A DNA stretch of 64,000 nucleotides. Origin: Aphanomyces cochlioides (lineage: Eukaryota > Oomycota > Saprolegniomycetes > Saprolegniales > Verrucalvaceae). The notes under the pieces were generated by a model. That model had not been told where the DNA came from. It saw nothing but the letters and a program-made list of their open reading frames with translations, and did no database searches. Positions within the stretch are counted from its first letter, which is position 1. Every line of letters begins with the position of its first letter. Shown here one piece after another: positions 21,601 through 32,494 of the stretch. The stretch covers positions 992,001 to 1,056,000 of the forward strand of contig JAHQRK010000004.1 of assembly GCA_019828595.1 (NCBI GenBank), read 5' to 3'. The position numbers and the translations under genes were made by a program.

Positions 21601-22166
21601 TTTTCTAGTGGTAATTTATTTCCATGACAACTGGATACTACGTAGTATATTCCAACTATTCAATTAATTCTATATAAAACTGATTTTTGAGGTAAATAAT
21701 CACAAGTGCATTTTTTCTGCTAGCTTAATGGCGGCACGGCTGTCGTTGCATCGCTCTGGTACTGCATCCCTTCGTTGTGGAATTAATTAACCACAGTCTC
21801 TGGCCTCAAACGACGCCATCCTTGAGCTTAAAAATGCAAAAAACGGCTATTTTTCAATATTCAAAAGAATTGAATAAAATCAATTAAATTCGTCGCTACA
21901 AAAAACTGCCTGAGTGGCAAAAAAATTGTGCAGCCCCAAGCCTGCGTCGTGCAGTTGAAAGCGCAAGGGCGTCTTGTTTCGCTATGTATTCTCGGTGGAA
22001 TTAAAGTGGGCATCGATTATGGAAGCCACCAAGAATTGAATCTCGTCGAGTCCCCAGCCTTTTTGCAAGGCTGACGATTCCGGATAAATACACATTTAAC
22101 CGAAATTTGAAGCTGTGTCATCGATATGAAGACGCCGCCAGCGGTTTCGACCGGAACCAGCACTGA

Positions 22167-23054
22167 ATGGAAGATCTGGAAGAAGAGCCATCGCTGCATG
22201 CCGACGACAACGGGGTCGTGAACTTGAGTCATGGGTCGTGGGTCCGGCTGGACGACGTGGTGTGGACGCAGGGAGACCGTTTGCTGGTTTTGAATCTTGA
22301 AGCCAATCAACTGGTCGAGCTGCCACCAGCGCTGGGTAACTTGATCCTCCTCAGAGTGCTCAATGTGGCGTCCAACAAGCTGACTATGATCCCCGATGAG
22401 ATCGGTCAGTGCTGTCAGCTCATTGAGCTTCACGCTGAGCACAATTTTATCAAAGTTATCCCCAAAGGTAGGCTCTGTTGCTTTTGGTGACACTGACGGA
22501 GTTTCGAAGGCATACAAGGATGCGTTAGGATAGAAAAGATGCTGCTGAGCTACAACAACTTGAAGACCTTGCCGAATGAAATGCGCAAGCTGCAGGAAAT
22601 CCAAGTCATCGATCTACGCTTCAACGACCTCACGACACTGCCTGCGTCGTTAAGCGAGTGTCCCAAGCTGACGACTTTGGCATGCGAAGGCAACAACGAC
22701 TTGGTCCAAATCCCCGAATCCCTCAGGGACAACTCCAGACTTGTCCTGTGGATCTTGCAGCGACTACGAGGTCCATCTATTCTCATCTGTTGCCTCTTGA
22801 ACTGATGGAGTTATGTTGTAGAGCATGCCGCGGAGATCAAGTACATCACAGATATCAACAACAATTTAGAAGAAGCTGCGCGACTTGCCGATGAAGAGAA
22901 GCTCAAGCTCAAGGAGGAGATCTTGAGGCTGGAGCGCGACAAACAACTGCTGTGGGATGAACGACCAGTGCATTATCTCAAATTGAAGAGCCATGTCAAG
23001 CACGCCGCGGCCAAGACAGCCAAAGCGACGAGTGAAATATGTCAACTTATGTAA
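22167..23054 (+). CDS. Leucine-rich-repeat protein with C-terminal coiled coil and CaaX-like end
   Basis: Three exons, 22167-22467, 22534-22770 and 22822-23054; 256 residues. Five or so LRRs of the LxxLxLxxNxLxxLP type (LLVLNLEANQLVELPP, LRVLNVASNKLTMIPD, LSYNNLKTLPNEM, IQVIDLRFNDLTTLP) resemble the short Ras-suppressor-like LRR proteins. After the LRRs comes a charged helical segment (EEAARLADEEKLKLKEEI). The last four residues, CQLM, fit a prenylation-type CaaX box, which would tether the protein to membranes (inference). A TTCCGGATAAA element lies 88 bp upstream. This is the intact parent of the LRR relics in the repeat units. Confidence 0.75.
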
Positions 23055-23179
23055 AACACAAATTGCACAATAACCCCAACCTTGGGAGGTTCACCATCGC
23101 AGGCCCCGTGCTCCAACGCCGCCTCGGGTCTTTCGTTTGATCGAGCATTTGTCTTGTTCCTTAAGTTGTCATGGGCTGC

Positions 23180-26100
23180 TTATCGTCCACTGCCGCGGTA
23201 ACTTCGTCCGCCGCTGTTGTTAGTGCCACCACGACCACCACGGTTGGCAACTTGAACTGGCGGACCCACACCGACAAGTGAAGTCTTCTTCGTTTCCAAG
23301 AAGGAATCCAACGTGCCCCACGTTGCGCCACGGCCAGTGGGATTGGCAACGATGTACGAGTTGGGATTGTTGTTTTGGCGTTGCGGTTTTTCGTAATTGC
23401 GTGACGTGTGATTGGATTGCAACGTCAGCGGAGACGGGCCATCATCTTCGTAGTTCATTTCATCGCGCTCGACATTGAGCAAGACCAAACGCTTGAGCTC
23501 AGATTGTTCCTTCTTTCCAGCATCCTCCTGGCGCTGGCTGTGTTGAGCCAATGACGTTTCTTGAGGAACCATGATTTCACGCGCTTCAAGTTTTCCCTTG
23601 TTGCCGCGCTTGAGCAAGCGGAAGACAACCGACGAGTCATTCACTTGGTCCAAGTGATGGGTCGTCTTGACCACAGTAGGAATCGCCATCTTGTCGACAT
23701 TCACGCGAGGAATATGCTTGCGGGATTCCAAACTGCCTTGCATCATCGACTTGAACGCGCGATCGAATTCCTCGTCTTCCACTTGCTTGGGTTGATTCTT
23801 CACAATAATCTGCTCTTCCTCTTCATCCTCATCTTCTTCATCGTCTTCCTCTTCGCTAGACGTTGCAGCATCTTCATCCTCCTCCTCATCGTCGTCTTCG
23901 CCTGCAACAGCATCCTCAGCCTCATCTTCACTTGAGAAATTATCTTCTTCCTCTTCGGCGTCATCCTCATCGTATTCTTCTGGGATTTGGAGCGTGTTCG
24001 ACACTTTCGTCTTGAGCAATCGTCGCTCCGCTTGTTGGAGTTCCACGCCCCAAATGCCTTGCGCAGCGGCCTCTGCTTGCTCCCACGTATCGAAGCGTAC
24101 GATTTTGTCTACGAGCTTGCCATTATTTTGTGTATTCCAGTGCATTTTACCTTTGGCACCGAGTAATTCAAACAAATCCAAGACGACAAATTCAGTCTCC
24201 AGCGGGATTTCAGCTTTTGACAGCAAATATCGCTGGAAAAACACCAAGAAGCGCTCCAACTTTTTCTTGGTGATACCACGATCAAAGCTGGTGCCACAAG
24301 TTTCAAGCAACGCGCAAACCAAACGAATTCGAAAGACATTGCGATCATTGTCCACTTCGCTTGGGACTCGTGGATCAAACCTATTCCAACGTCACATGGA
24401 GAGGTTAAAGTCGCAGCTTACTTCATGTCTGGAACAAGCTCAAAGCGGCGTTGCATTTCATCCGTCAATGGTGTGTCCGTCTTCATTTTTGTCATGTCGT
24501 GCGAATGATGAATGATCCAGTAGAGAATGTCAAAGACGACGACCGAATTGACGAGCTGGTGGTTGTAAAATTCGCCGAGCAATTTGACCAAACCGAGGTT
24601 GCGCTGGTGGTACTTGTAATTGTTCATGTCGAGATGGTACAAAATCGACTCAATCACAGAGTCGACAACGAAAATGGCCAAATCTTCGTGGTATCTGCAA
24701 TGAAAAATGATGTACACTCCAATCCAAGAACCGGCAGCCATACCTGGACAATCCAGTGATGACATCGCACACAAGCGACATCTGGAGCACTTGAGACATC
24801 GTGACTTTGAGCGCCGCTTTGATAAACCAATTCATCGTGCGGGGGTCGTCCCAGTCAAACTTGCGACAGATGCGGACGACTTTGCCAACATTTTCGTGGT
24901 TTAGATCCGTGTAGAGTAAATGCAGCATGAACAAATAGATTGGATCGTGCGGAGCTTTGACGCGAGCGACGCGTTCCGGCGGTTTACACATGTAATATGC
25001 ATTTTGGACCAACGTATCCGATAGTGGGTCCAAGTGTTTCGCAGCTTTGAGACGCATCATGATTTCTAAACATTGCGCCGTGCGGACATGGGTGAATTTC
25101 GAGCAGTACAAGAAGCTACGTCATGTCTTCGTATGAGATCTAGACAGGAGAGACGTTACCGTCCACAGGTTTCCAAAAAGGTCGTGGCAATGACAACATT
25201 GTGCCCCTGGAAGTCAGCAAAACAACGGCGCAAGCAGCGAAAGCCGACAACCGGTGGCGCCAATTTAAACTTGGTCAATTCTCCCAAGAAGCGGATATTC
25301 TTCACCTTGGATTCCAAGCGGTATTGGTTCTTCTTCTTCTGGAAGTAATTGAACTCTTGGACCAGCAAATCGACCAACGCGCCGCCGACGTTATCCTTCA
25401 AGACGCTGTCCAGTGTTGCAATAAGGCGACTGTAATACGGCAAAAGCTCCAAATGCGTTCTTGGAACGCTGTACAGAGTGTTGACCAATCTAGACATGTA
25501 ATGAGTGCAGCTAATCGTCATCATTTAACTACCGTGTGCGTGCTGCTTTTGTATTGCGGTAGCAAAAATCAACGGCAGCTTTATCACAACGATCGCGACT
25601 GATCATGTCCTCCAAGGACGCAAAAAATGCGTCGGTTTGATGATGGTACGACTGCGTGGGTTTGTCACCTACTTCCTCGGTGGTATCCACGTCTTTGGGA
25701 CCTGGAGCCTCCGAGTCTGGATTTTTATCCTCACCCTCGTCAATTTCGTCAACAATGGGCTCATCGGGAATATCGTCTTGTGATTCCTTTTCTTCCTCAA
25801 CGGCGAGTGCCGCCTTTTTCAACTTCAATTCAGCAACTTCAGCTTCTGTGAGACCTAACACAACAGCAGGGACCAATTCCAACAAGTCTGGCAAATCTTC
25901 ATAGAATGATCGCGTATCTTCGTCATCAAATGGGCCGTCAGCATGGAGCTCTGCACGGCCTTCGCCTCCATCCCATAGCAATAGCTGGGCTAATCGAGCA
26001 TCGTCAGAATTGTCCACCGGAAGAGGTGGAATCGGCTTTTGCAATGTTTCCGAGAGCGTCGTAATACTGGCCGTCAGCTTTTCACAAAGAGTCGTGGCAG

Positions 26101-26968
26101 CAGCCAAGTCAGCGACGTGTTCTTCACTTAATTCGCCACGGTTCACTTCCTCTTTCATGTTTCGCTTCTCCAATTTGCGCACCGTTTGATGCTGAGCAAT
26201 ATACAAAGTCGCAATCATGTCAAAAGCTTGCTCAAACAATGCTCGAAACTGCGCTTGCATGGCCGGAGGCACGGTAATGCTGCTAGCCGAAGCATCGCCG
26301 TTTTCTTTTCCACCCAAGAAATCGCTCCCGGCATATTTTGCAAAGCTCACAAGGAGTGGAACATCCAATGGCGGCTGCTTTGTATTTGCAGGGGTAGCAG
26401 TTTGTTGCTTCTTCGATGGTTTGGCGGTCAGGTCTTCTCGCGTCACGACACAGTGAAGAATGTTGTAGATCACTGACACATCCCGCAGTACGCCGACCAT
26501 GTACAATTCGGTCAAGATACGCAAAGTGACCAATCGGCGCTTGATTTGACGCTGTTTCGTCGCTGCATCTACTGGAGGCGCTGGTGGCGTTGTGGTCGGT
26601 GGAGGCATGAACGCAGTTGTATATGCCTGAATCAGTGGTTCGGTGATTTCCGTGTAGCCGTATCGTTGATGGAGCACACTGATGACCTGGATATGCGACG
26701 ACACTTCGCTCGGTTTGAGCGTTCCAGCAGCTTCAACGAGAGAAACGACGCATTCGCTCAAGTAGCGCGTCAAGTTGAGCTCTCCCACATCTTTTAAACA
26801 GGCGGCGAGATTCGCATCGCCCAATCCTTTGAGTTTCTTTACGAGCGTGCTCGACTTCTTGAGATCGCTCTTGAGTTTGAATTTACCGCTCGAAATGGCC
26901 TTTTGGACATCCGCGCAGGCTTCTGGACTGTTTTGCTGGCGCAACGCTTCCCGAAGCGATTCTTGCAT
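23180..26968 (-). CDS. UPF2: UPF2, nonsense-mediated mRNA decay regulator
   Basis: Five minus-strand exons: 25533-26968, 25160-25489, 24744-25115, 24422-24694 and 23180-24380; 1203 residues. UPF2 bridges UPF1 and UPF3 on stalled ribosomes. The first MIF4G domain is near the N-terminus. The second and third MIF4G domains are marked by VKNIRFLGELTKFKL and NLGLVKLLGEFYNHQLV. A long acidic Glu/Asp stretch follows the third MIF4G, and the C-terminus contains the conserved UPF1-binding region (DDGPSP preceded by helices with FDRAFKSMM). Each splice restores family-consistent sequence. Length is close to that of other UPF2 proteins. Confidence 0.92.
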
Positions 26969-27405
26969 GCTTGGTCTACCCCAATTCAGGTGGCTTGCGA
27001 TAGCTCAAATCCAAAATCCTTTTTATTTAATAAAAGTATACAAATTTCAAGTGATATGAAAAAACATTGATCCATTTCTATTTTATTACGACAGAAGAGC
27101 CATCGCAACGACGTCGACTCGCGCGCGCACCGCCTTTCTGGCGCTCCTCTTGGCGTCCAACGCGAGTGACGACGCTCGTCAGCGTGTTCATTAGTCGACA
27201 TTTGATCACATTCGAAGATGCTGGCGTTTTTTCTCGAAGTTTACGTCGACCCGCCTTTCTGTGAGCCCAGACTTGACATGGAAGCTCCCAGCCGAACGTT
27301 CGAGACGTTGCATGAGGCAAAAACGAGAAAAGCTGTCGTAGCGCTAGGTACAACATGCAGCATCAGTGCTCCACACCAAATTGGCGCGTCTGTCGGCTAA
27401 TTTCG
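26969..27405. other. Intergenic, upstream of UPF2
   Basis: Between the UPF2 start and the stop of the next minus-strand gene. The first part is AT-rich; no gene is seen. Confidence 0.5.
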
Positions 27406-28417
27406 CTACAGAGGCGTGTTGGATCGCTCGGCAAATAGTGTCCTCTCGTTGATGGTATTCGCATGCAGCCATTTGACGTGGAAGTTGCAAAAAGCATCCC
27501 CCAGTACAGATTTTACGTCGTGAACAGCACGAGCGACAACTGTATCCGTCGGTCGTCGGCCCAGTTTCAAAGTCAAGACGACTCGGGCACCAGGATGGAG
27601 AAATGCCGCAGCCGATCGAATCAATGGTGCCATCAAGTGCGGACGGACGTTGATGTCACATACGCAAAGATGAAATTTATCCATCTTGGCCAAGAGCGGC
27701 TGCGCTTCTTCGAGCAAGAGCTTGAGATGTATGATGGCAACACCGTCAACTCGAATTGTAAGCTCGCCGGGATCGACAGACACAACAGTCGCGGCGCCAT
27801 TCGTCGAGAGAAATTCGGTCCATCCTCCCTACGCAAAGTCAGACCAGCCTTGACACCGAACAACTCACTGGAGAAGCTCCAATGTCCAATGCTCGAGTAT
27901 GCGGCGGCAATGGACATACATCGTTCAATGCTTCTTGAAGCTTGAAATATGCTCGACATGGCACATGTACATTCCTGGTTGTTTCCACTGCGAGCTTGCG
28001 TCGTGTTTCCACCACGCCAAAGAAAAACTGCGGCAATGAGCGCGTGGATACGACGTGCAACTCGTGTGAATACTCGGTCGGATGGACTTGCAGTCCACTG
28101 TCTCGAAACAAGTCGACAACTTGGCGTTGGAGATGGTTTGGGTACGCAACGACGCGGAAAACACCGTGGCGGGGCACAATTGCGCTTTGTGCAATCCATT
28201 CGGGATCATTGCACTGGCCGTGGACTTGGTACACTCGATGTGGAGCGATCCGATGTCCCAATGACTCCATCGTCAACGCGTCTCGTCTTTTGCATTCGAC
28301 GAAAAGGAGCGGCGCGTCCACAAGCACGACGTCGACGCCTTCCATGCATGAGATTCGCTGGCGGAATCGCTCGACTTGCGTGTCTTCAACATGAAGGACC
28401 ACAAGAGTTCTCTCCAT
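27406..28417 (-). CDS. FtsJ-like (RlmM-type) RNA methyltransferase
   Basis: Two exons, 27869-28417 and 27406-27828, with a 40-nt intron; 323 residues. The splice recreates the SAM-binding motif DIGASPGGWTEFL, diagnostic of the FtsJ/RrmJ ribose 2'-O-methyltransferase fold. VVSVDPG follows as motif II, CDINVRP as the acidic motif IV position, and LTLKLG as the Lys of the catalytic tetrad. The ~150-residue N-terminal part resembles the substrate-binding half of RlmM-like enzymes, so 23S-type or mitochondrial rRNA is a possible target (inference). Starts only 105 bp from the divergent MATE gene. Confidence 0.8.
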
Positions 28418-28522
28418 GATTCACTGGTTGAAACGACACCAACGGCACAGGTTAAATAGGTTTATTTAGGTACATCCACGACGAAGAGCGACCGGCTGGA
28501 AGACATTTGACGTTGAGGATTC

Positions 28523-30157
28523 ATGGGAAAGCAAGACCGAGAAGACACGCCGTTCTTTGAACGACGGGATGTGTTTGACTTGAAGCGCGAGATCCAAGAG
28601 CTCCTCTCGATGGCGTTCCAAGTGAGTTTGGCCAGTATGGTCCGCATGGGCTTGACAGCAATCGACAGCGCCTTCTTGGGTCATTTGGGTGTCCAAGCGC
28701 TGGCTGCTTCCTCGCTTGCGTCCGTCTGGATGGGCGTTCCGCTGTACGGCGTTTGGTCTGGTGCTGCTTGCATCGCTACGGTACAATCGACGAATGACAG
28801 AATGCAGGTTTAACGTCTCGTGCTGTTGTAGTTGTGCGGACAAGCCCTTGGTGCGCAGAACAATGCGCTTGCTGGTATTTGGCTCCAATTCGGCGTGATC
28901 GTGTGCTTCTTTTGCTCGATGCTGATTGCCGTCTACTACTGGAACATTGACGTTCTCCTGCGCATGTCGTCGTCGGACGAACAAGTGGTCGCGCTTGGCA
29001 CGCGTTTTGCTCGCATCATGAGCTTGAGCATCTTTCCAAGTTTGACGTACATGTGTCTCCGCTTGTATTTCCAGTCGATGGGCATTGTCCTCCCCACGAC
29101 TTTGGTCGGTCTCACCTCGGTGTTCGTGGCCGTCGGCGCGAATTACTTCCTTATTTATGGATATGGCTCGTGGCACGGCATGGGCTTTGATGGTTCCCCA
29201 TGGGCGACTGTGATTGCCTGCTTCTTCCAGCCCATTGCGCTCTTCTTGTACACCATCGTGTGGAAAAAGTACCATGCGCATGCCTGGGATGGCTGGAAGA
29301 TCAAAGAATTGACATGGTCGCGCTTGAACACATTCTTGTCGTTGGGTATCCCGATGGGCTTCAACTCCGTCATTACAAATCTAGCAAGTGCTGGCGTTGC
29401 CGTCATGGCGGCTCAGTTGGGTCCCGATGTCGTCGCAGCGAATGCCATTGTGACGCAGTTTTGGTCCATGTTGTACGCGTTGTTTTGGGGATTTGGCTGT
29501 GCGACGCAGACCAAAGTGGCCTTTTACCTCGGCGCCGGCAAACCCGACCATGCGAAAGGCGTCGTCAAGATTGGAGCGATTTGCACGGCGATCAATGCGG
29601 TCGTCCTTGCTGCGTTGACATTGACGCTCCGCCATCGTATTTTCATCGTCTACACGAACGACGAGTCGCTGCTGCAGCTCGCGGGCCTCGTCGTGCCCGT
29701 CTTTGTGTCGGCGTACATTTTGGAATCGATGGAAATGTTCATGTCGGCCGTCTTGACTGGTATGGGAGAAGTTCGTGTGATCTTTTGGGCCGCGCTGATC
29801 GCGACGTGGTGCGTGCAGCTCCCAGTGTGCTACGTGTGGGCTTTTGTGTTCAAAGCTGGCTTTCCCTCGCTCTGGAATGCCGTGTGCGCCATGGAAGCTG
29901 TCAAGACGATCGTGTTCCTCATCATTTTGTCCCGTATCGACTGGGACCAAGTGACAATGCGTGCTATGGCGGCTAGTGAAGCCAAGGGCGCTGTCGGCCA
30001 AGACGAACTGAGACACCAGAACGAAGAACTCGTTGAACTCTCAGAGATTTTGAATGCGCCGACGATGGCATTCACGCCAAGAACTCCTGTTGGAAGCGTC
30101 ACGCCATCAGAAGCCGCCAAGCGAACGCACTCGTATAGCACACTTAACGAAGCGTAA
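28523..30157 (+). CDS. MATE-family multidrug/toxin extrusion transporter
   Basis: Two exons, 28523-28780 and 28832-30157; 527 residues. MATE proteins export cationic compounds with H+ or Na+ antiport. The splice restores TLCGQALGAQN, the conserved MATE motif after TM2. About twelve hydrophobic segments follow, including SMGIVLPTTL and the second-half motif around GFGCATQTKVAFYLGAGKPD. A polar 60-residue C-terminal tail with TPRTPVGS-like sites follows. The gene shares a short divergent promoter (28418-28522) with the methyltransferase gene. Confidence 0.9.
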
Positions 30158-30229
30158 TTGATAAATGCATCAGAATGACATGGATATCCACACTCTAGTT
30201 TCAACTTAGACAAAAGGTTCCACCTGCTT

Positions 30230-32274
30230 CTATTCGTCCGTGACGCAGCCCAACGAAGCAGACGACACGTTTTGAATGTACTTGTACAAAGCACCACGAG
30301 TGGCCTTGAGAGGAGGAGCGCGCCACGCACGAGCACGCTCTTGCAGTTCCGCTTCCGTCAAGTCCACATCGACACGGTTGTTGACAGCGTCAATGGTAAT
30401 GACATCACCAGACTCGATCAATGCAATAGGGCCACCAACTTGGGCCTCAGGAGTGATATGTCCAATGATGAAGCCTACAAATGTCACGCGTTCACCTCAA
30501 GGAAGTTTCAAGGAAGCATTTACCGTGAGAACCACCCGAGAAGCGACCATCCGTCAACATCGCCACGTCCTTAGCCAATCCAGCACCAAAGATAGCCGAC
30601 GTGCACGTCACTACAAGCCGAAAACAGATAAATTTCTTCCCAGTTGATCATGGAGAGCGTACACATTTCAGGCATGCCAGGGCCACCCTTGGGTCCTTCG
30701 TATCGAATGACAATGACGCTGCCCTTTGTAATTTCGCCATCTTCCAACGCTTTCAACATGTCTTCTTCGCAGTTGTAGACCTGTTGGCGATGAGTACTCT
30801 TCGAAATTAATCGTGTGTTGACGTACGCGAGCAATGCCTTTAAAGTGCAAACCTTCAATGCCGGTGATTTTAGCGACGGCACCTTCGGGGGCGACATTTC
30901 CGCGGAGGACACGAATATGACCAGTTTCCTTAAGAGGCTTTTCCACGGGATGGATAATTCGGCCTGCATCGGTCAAGCTAGGCAAGTTCTCGACATTTTG
31001 CGCCAACGTCTTGCCGGTGACAGTCAAGCAGTCTCCGTTCAAAATGCCTTTTTCAATCAAGTATTTGATCACACCTGGCACGCCGCCGACGCTACAAGCA
31101 TCGTGACAAAGGGCAGAGGATGGATATCGTACTTGTGCAAATCTTCCATGACGTATTTACCACTGGGCTTCAAGTCAGCAATGTACGGAGTCTTTTCAGC
31201 AATGACAGCAAAGTCGTCAAGCGTCAAAGGAACCCCAGCAGCACGAGCAATCGCGATGAAATGAAGCACCGCATTTGTCGAACCACCCAAAGCCATAGTC
31301 ACAGCCTGTTGAAGACTAGTCAAATGATTCTATTCCACCACAACTTACGATCGCATTCTTGAAAGCGTCGCGAGTGAGGATATCCTTGGGCTTGATGTCT
31401 TTTTCCAACAAGTAACGGATAGCTTTGCCGGCATCATGGCACTCTTGCAACTTCTGCTTGGATTCTGCAGGAGAGCTCGACGAGTAGGGCAAACTGAGAC
31501 CCAAAACTTCAATGGCAGTAGCCATTGTGTTGGCCGTGTACATGCCACCGCAAGCACCAGGACCAGGACACGCCTTTCGAATAATGTCTTTGCGATCGTC
31601 ATCCGTGATACTGCATAACCAAATTAAGTCTCGACAAATCGGGTGAAGATGCTCCTACCGGTTCGCCAAGTATTCGCCATATCCTTCAAAAGCGGACAAA
31701 GCATCAATAGTTTGACCATTGCGGCAACCAGCGCGGATTGTACCGCCGTATACGATCAAAGAAGGACGATTGTGGCGGGCCATGGCAATCAGACATCCAG
31801 GCATGTTCTTGTCGCATCCGGGAATGAGGATATTGCCATCGTAGTACTGAGCTCCCATCACAGTTTCAATCGAGTCGGCAATCAAGTCACGCGATGGCAA
31901 ACTGTACGACATGCCGGCGGTACCTCTATCAACCCATTCAGCTTCCAATTCAACATGATCACGTACTGGGCAATCACATCACTAACGCCGATCGTGTTGA
32001 ATCGAAATCCAACCATGCCAGCGTTTTGCACGCCAGTCTTGATTTCCTTGGCGAGATCCAAAAGGTGCATGTTGCATGGATTGCCTTCCCACCACATGCT
32101 GGCAATACCAACTTGCGGTTTCGACATATCTTCGTCCGTGATACCCGTCGCGTACAACATGGCTTGCGCAGCGCCACGAGACTTGGGCTCAGTCAAGACG
32201 GAGCTGTACTTGTTCAATTTGACTTCGTCTTTGCCCGCTTTCGAGCTCATAGAGCGACAGAGTTTGCGCCACAT
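30230..32274 (-). CDS. ILV3: Dihydroxyacid dehydratase (branched-chain amino acid synthesis)
   Basis: Eight exons on the minus strand: 31967-32274, 31659-31925, 31349-31610, 31133-31305, 30827-31091, 30663-30780, 30524-30610 and 30230-30474; 574 residues. Catalyses the third common step of valine and isoleucine synthesis, usually in mitochondria; the N-terminus ([12 protein letters not shown]) fits a presequence. Fe-S cysteines are in [15 protein letters not shown] and [12 protein letters not shown]. Other landmarks are [32 protein letters not shown] and [11 protein letters not shown]. Every intron is 40-65 nt and each removal restores the family sequence. The divergent RBBP6 gene starts 221 bp away. 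Confidence 0.94.
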
Positions 32275-32311
32275 TGTGCACTTTGGTTCTTGGTGGGAAA
32301 AGCCAAAATGA

Positions 32312-32385
32312 CAGCCTTCCGGATAAATGAAAAGTCATCCGGATAACTTTCCAGATTTGATATCCGGAAAATACCGGATACGAGG
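32312..32385. promoter_or_regulatory. TCCGGA palindromes in the ILV3/RBBP6 divergent promoter
   Basis: The 220-bp interval between the two start codons contains TTCCGGATAAA, ATCCGGATAA, GATATCCGGAAAA and ACCGGATAC within about 70 bp. Being between two divergent genes, it could serve both. Confidence 0.55.
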
Positions 32386-32494
32386 ATTTATTGGAATTCT
32401 CCATTTCGATATTTGCGATTTGTGTGGAGGGAGCCGAGCGTGACGCCTGAGGAACCGACGACGAGATTGAGGAGAGCCAAGACCAGAAGAAGAT

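Noticed and set aside
29200..29976. 258-codon alternative frame inside the MATE gene
   Set aside because: Shadow of the transporter, which has clear family motifs and hydrophobic pattern.
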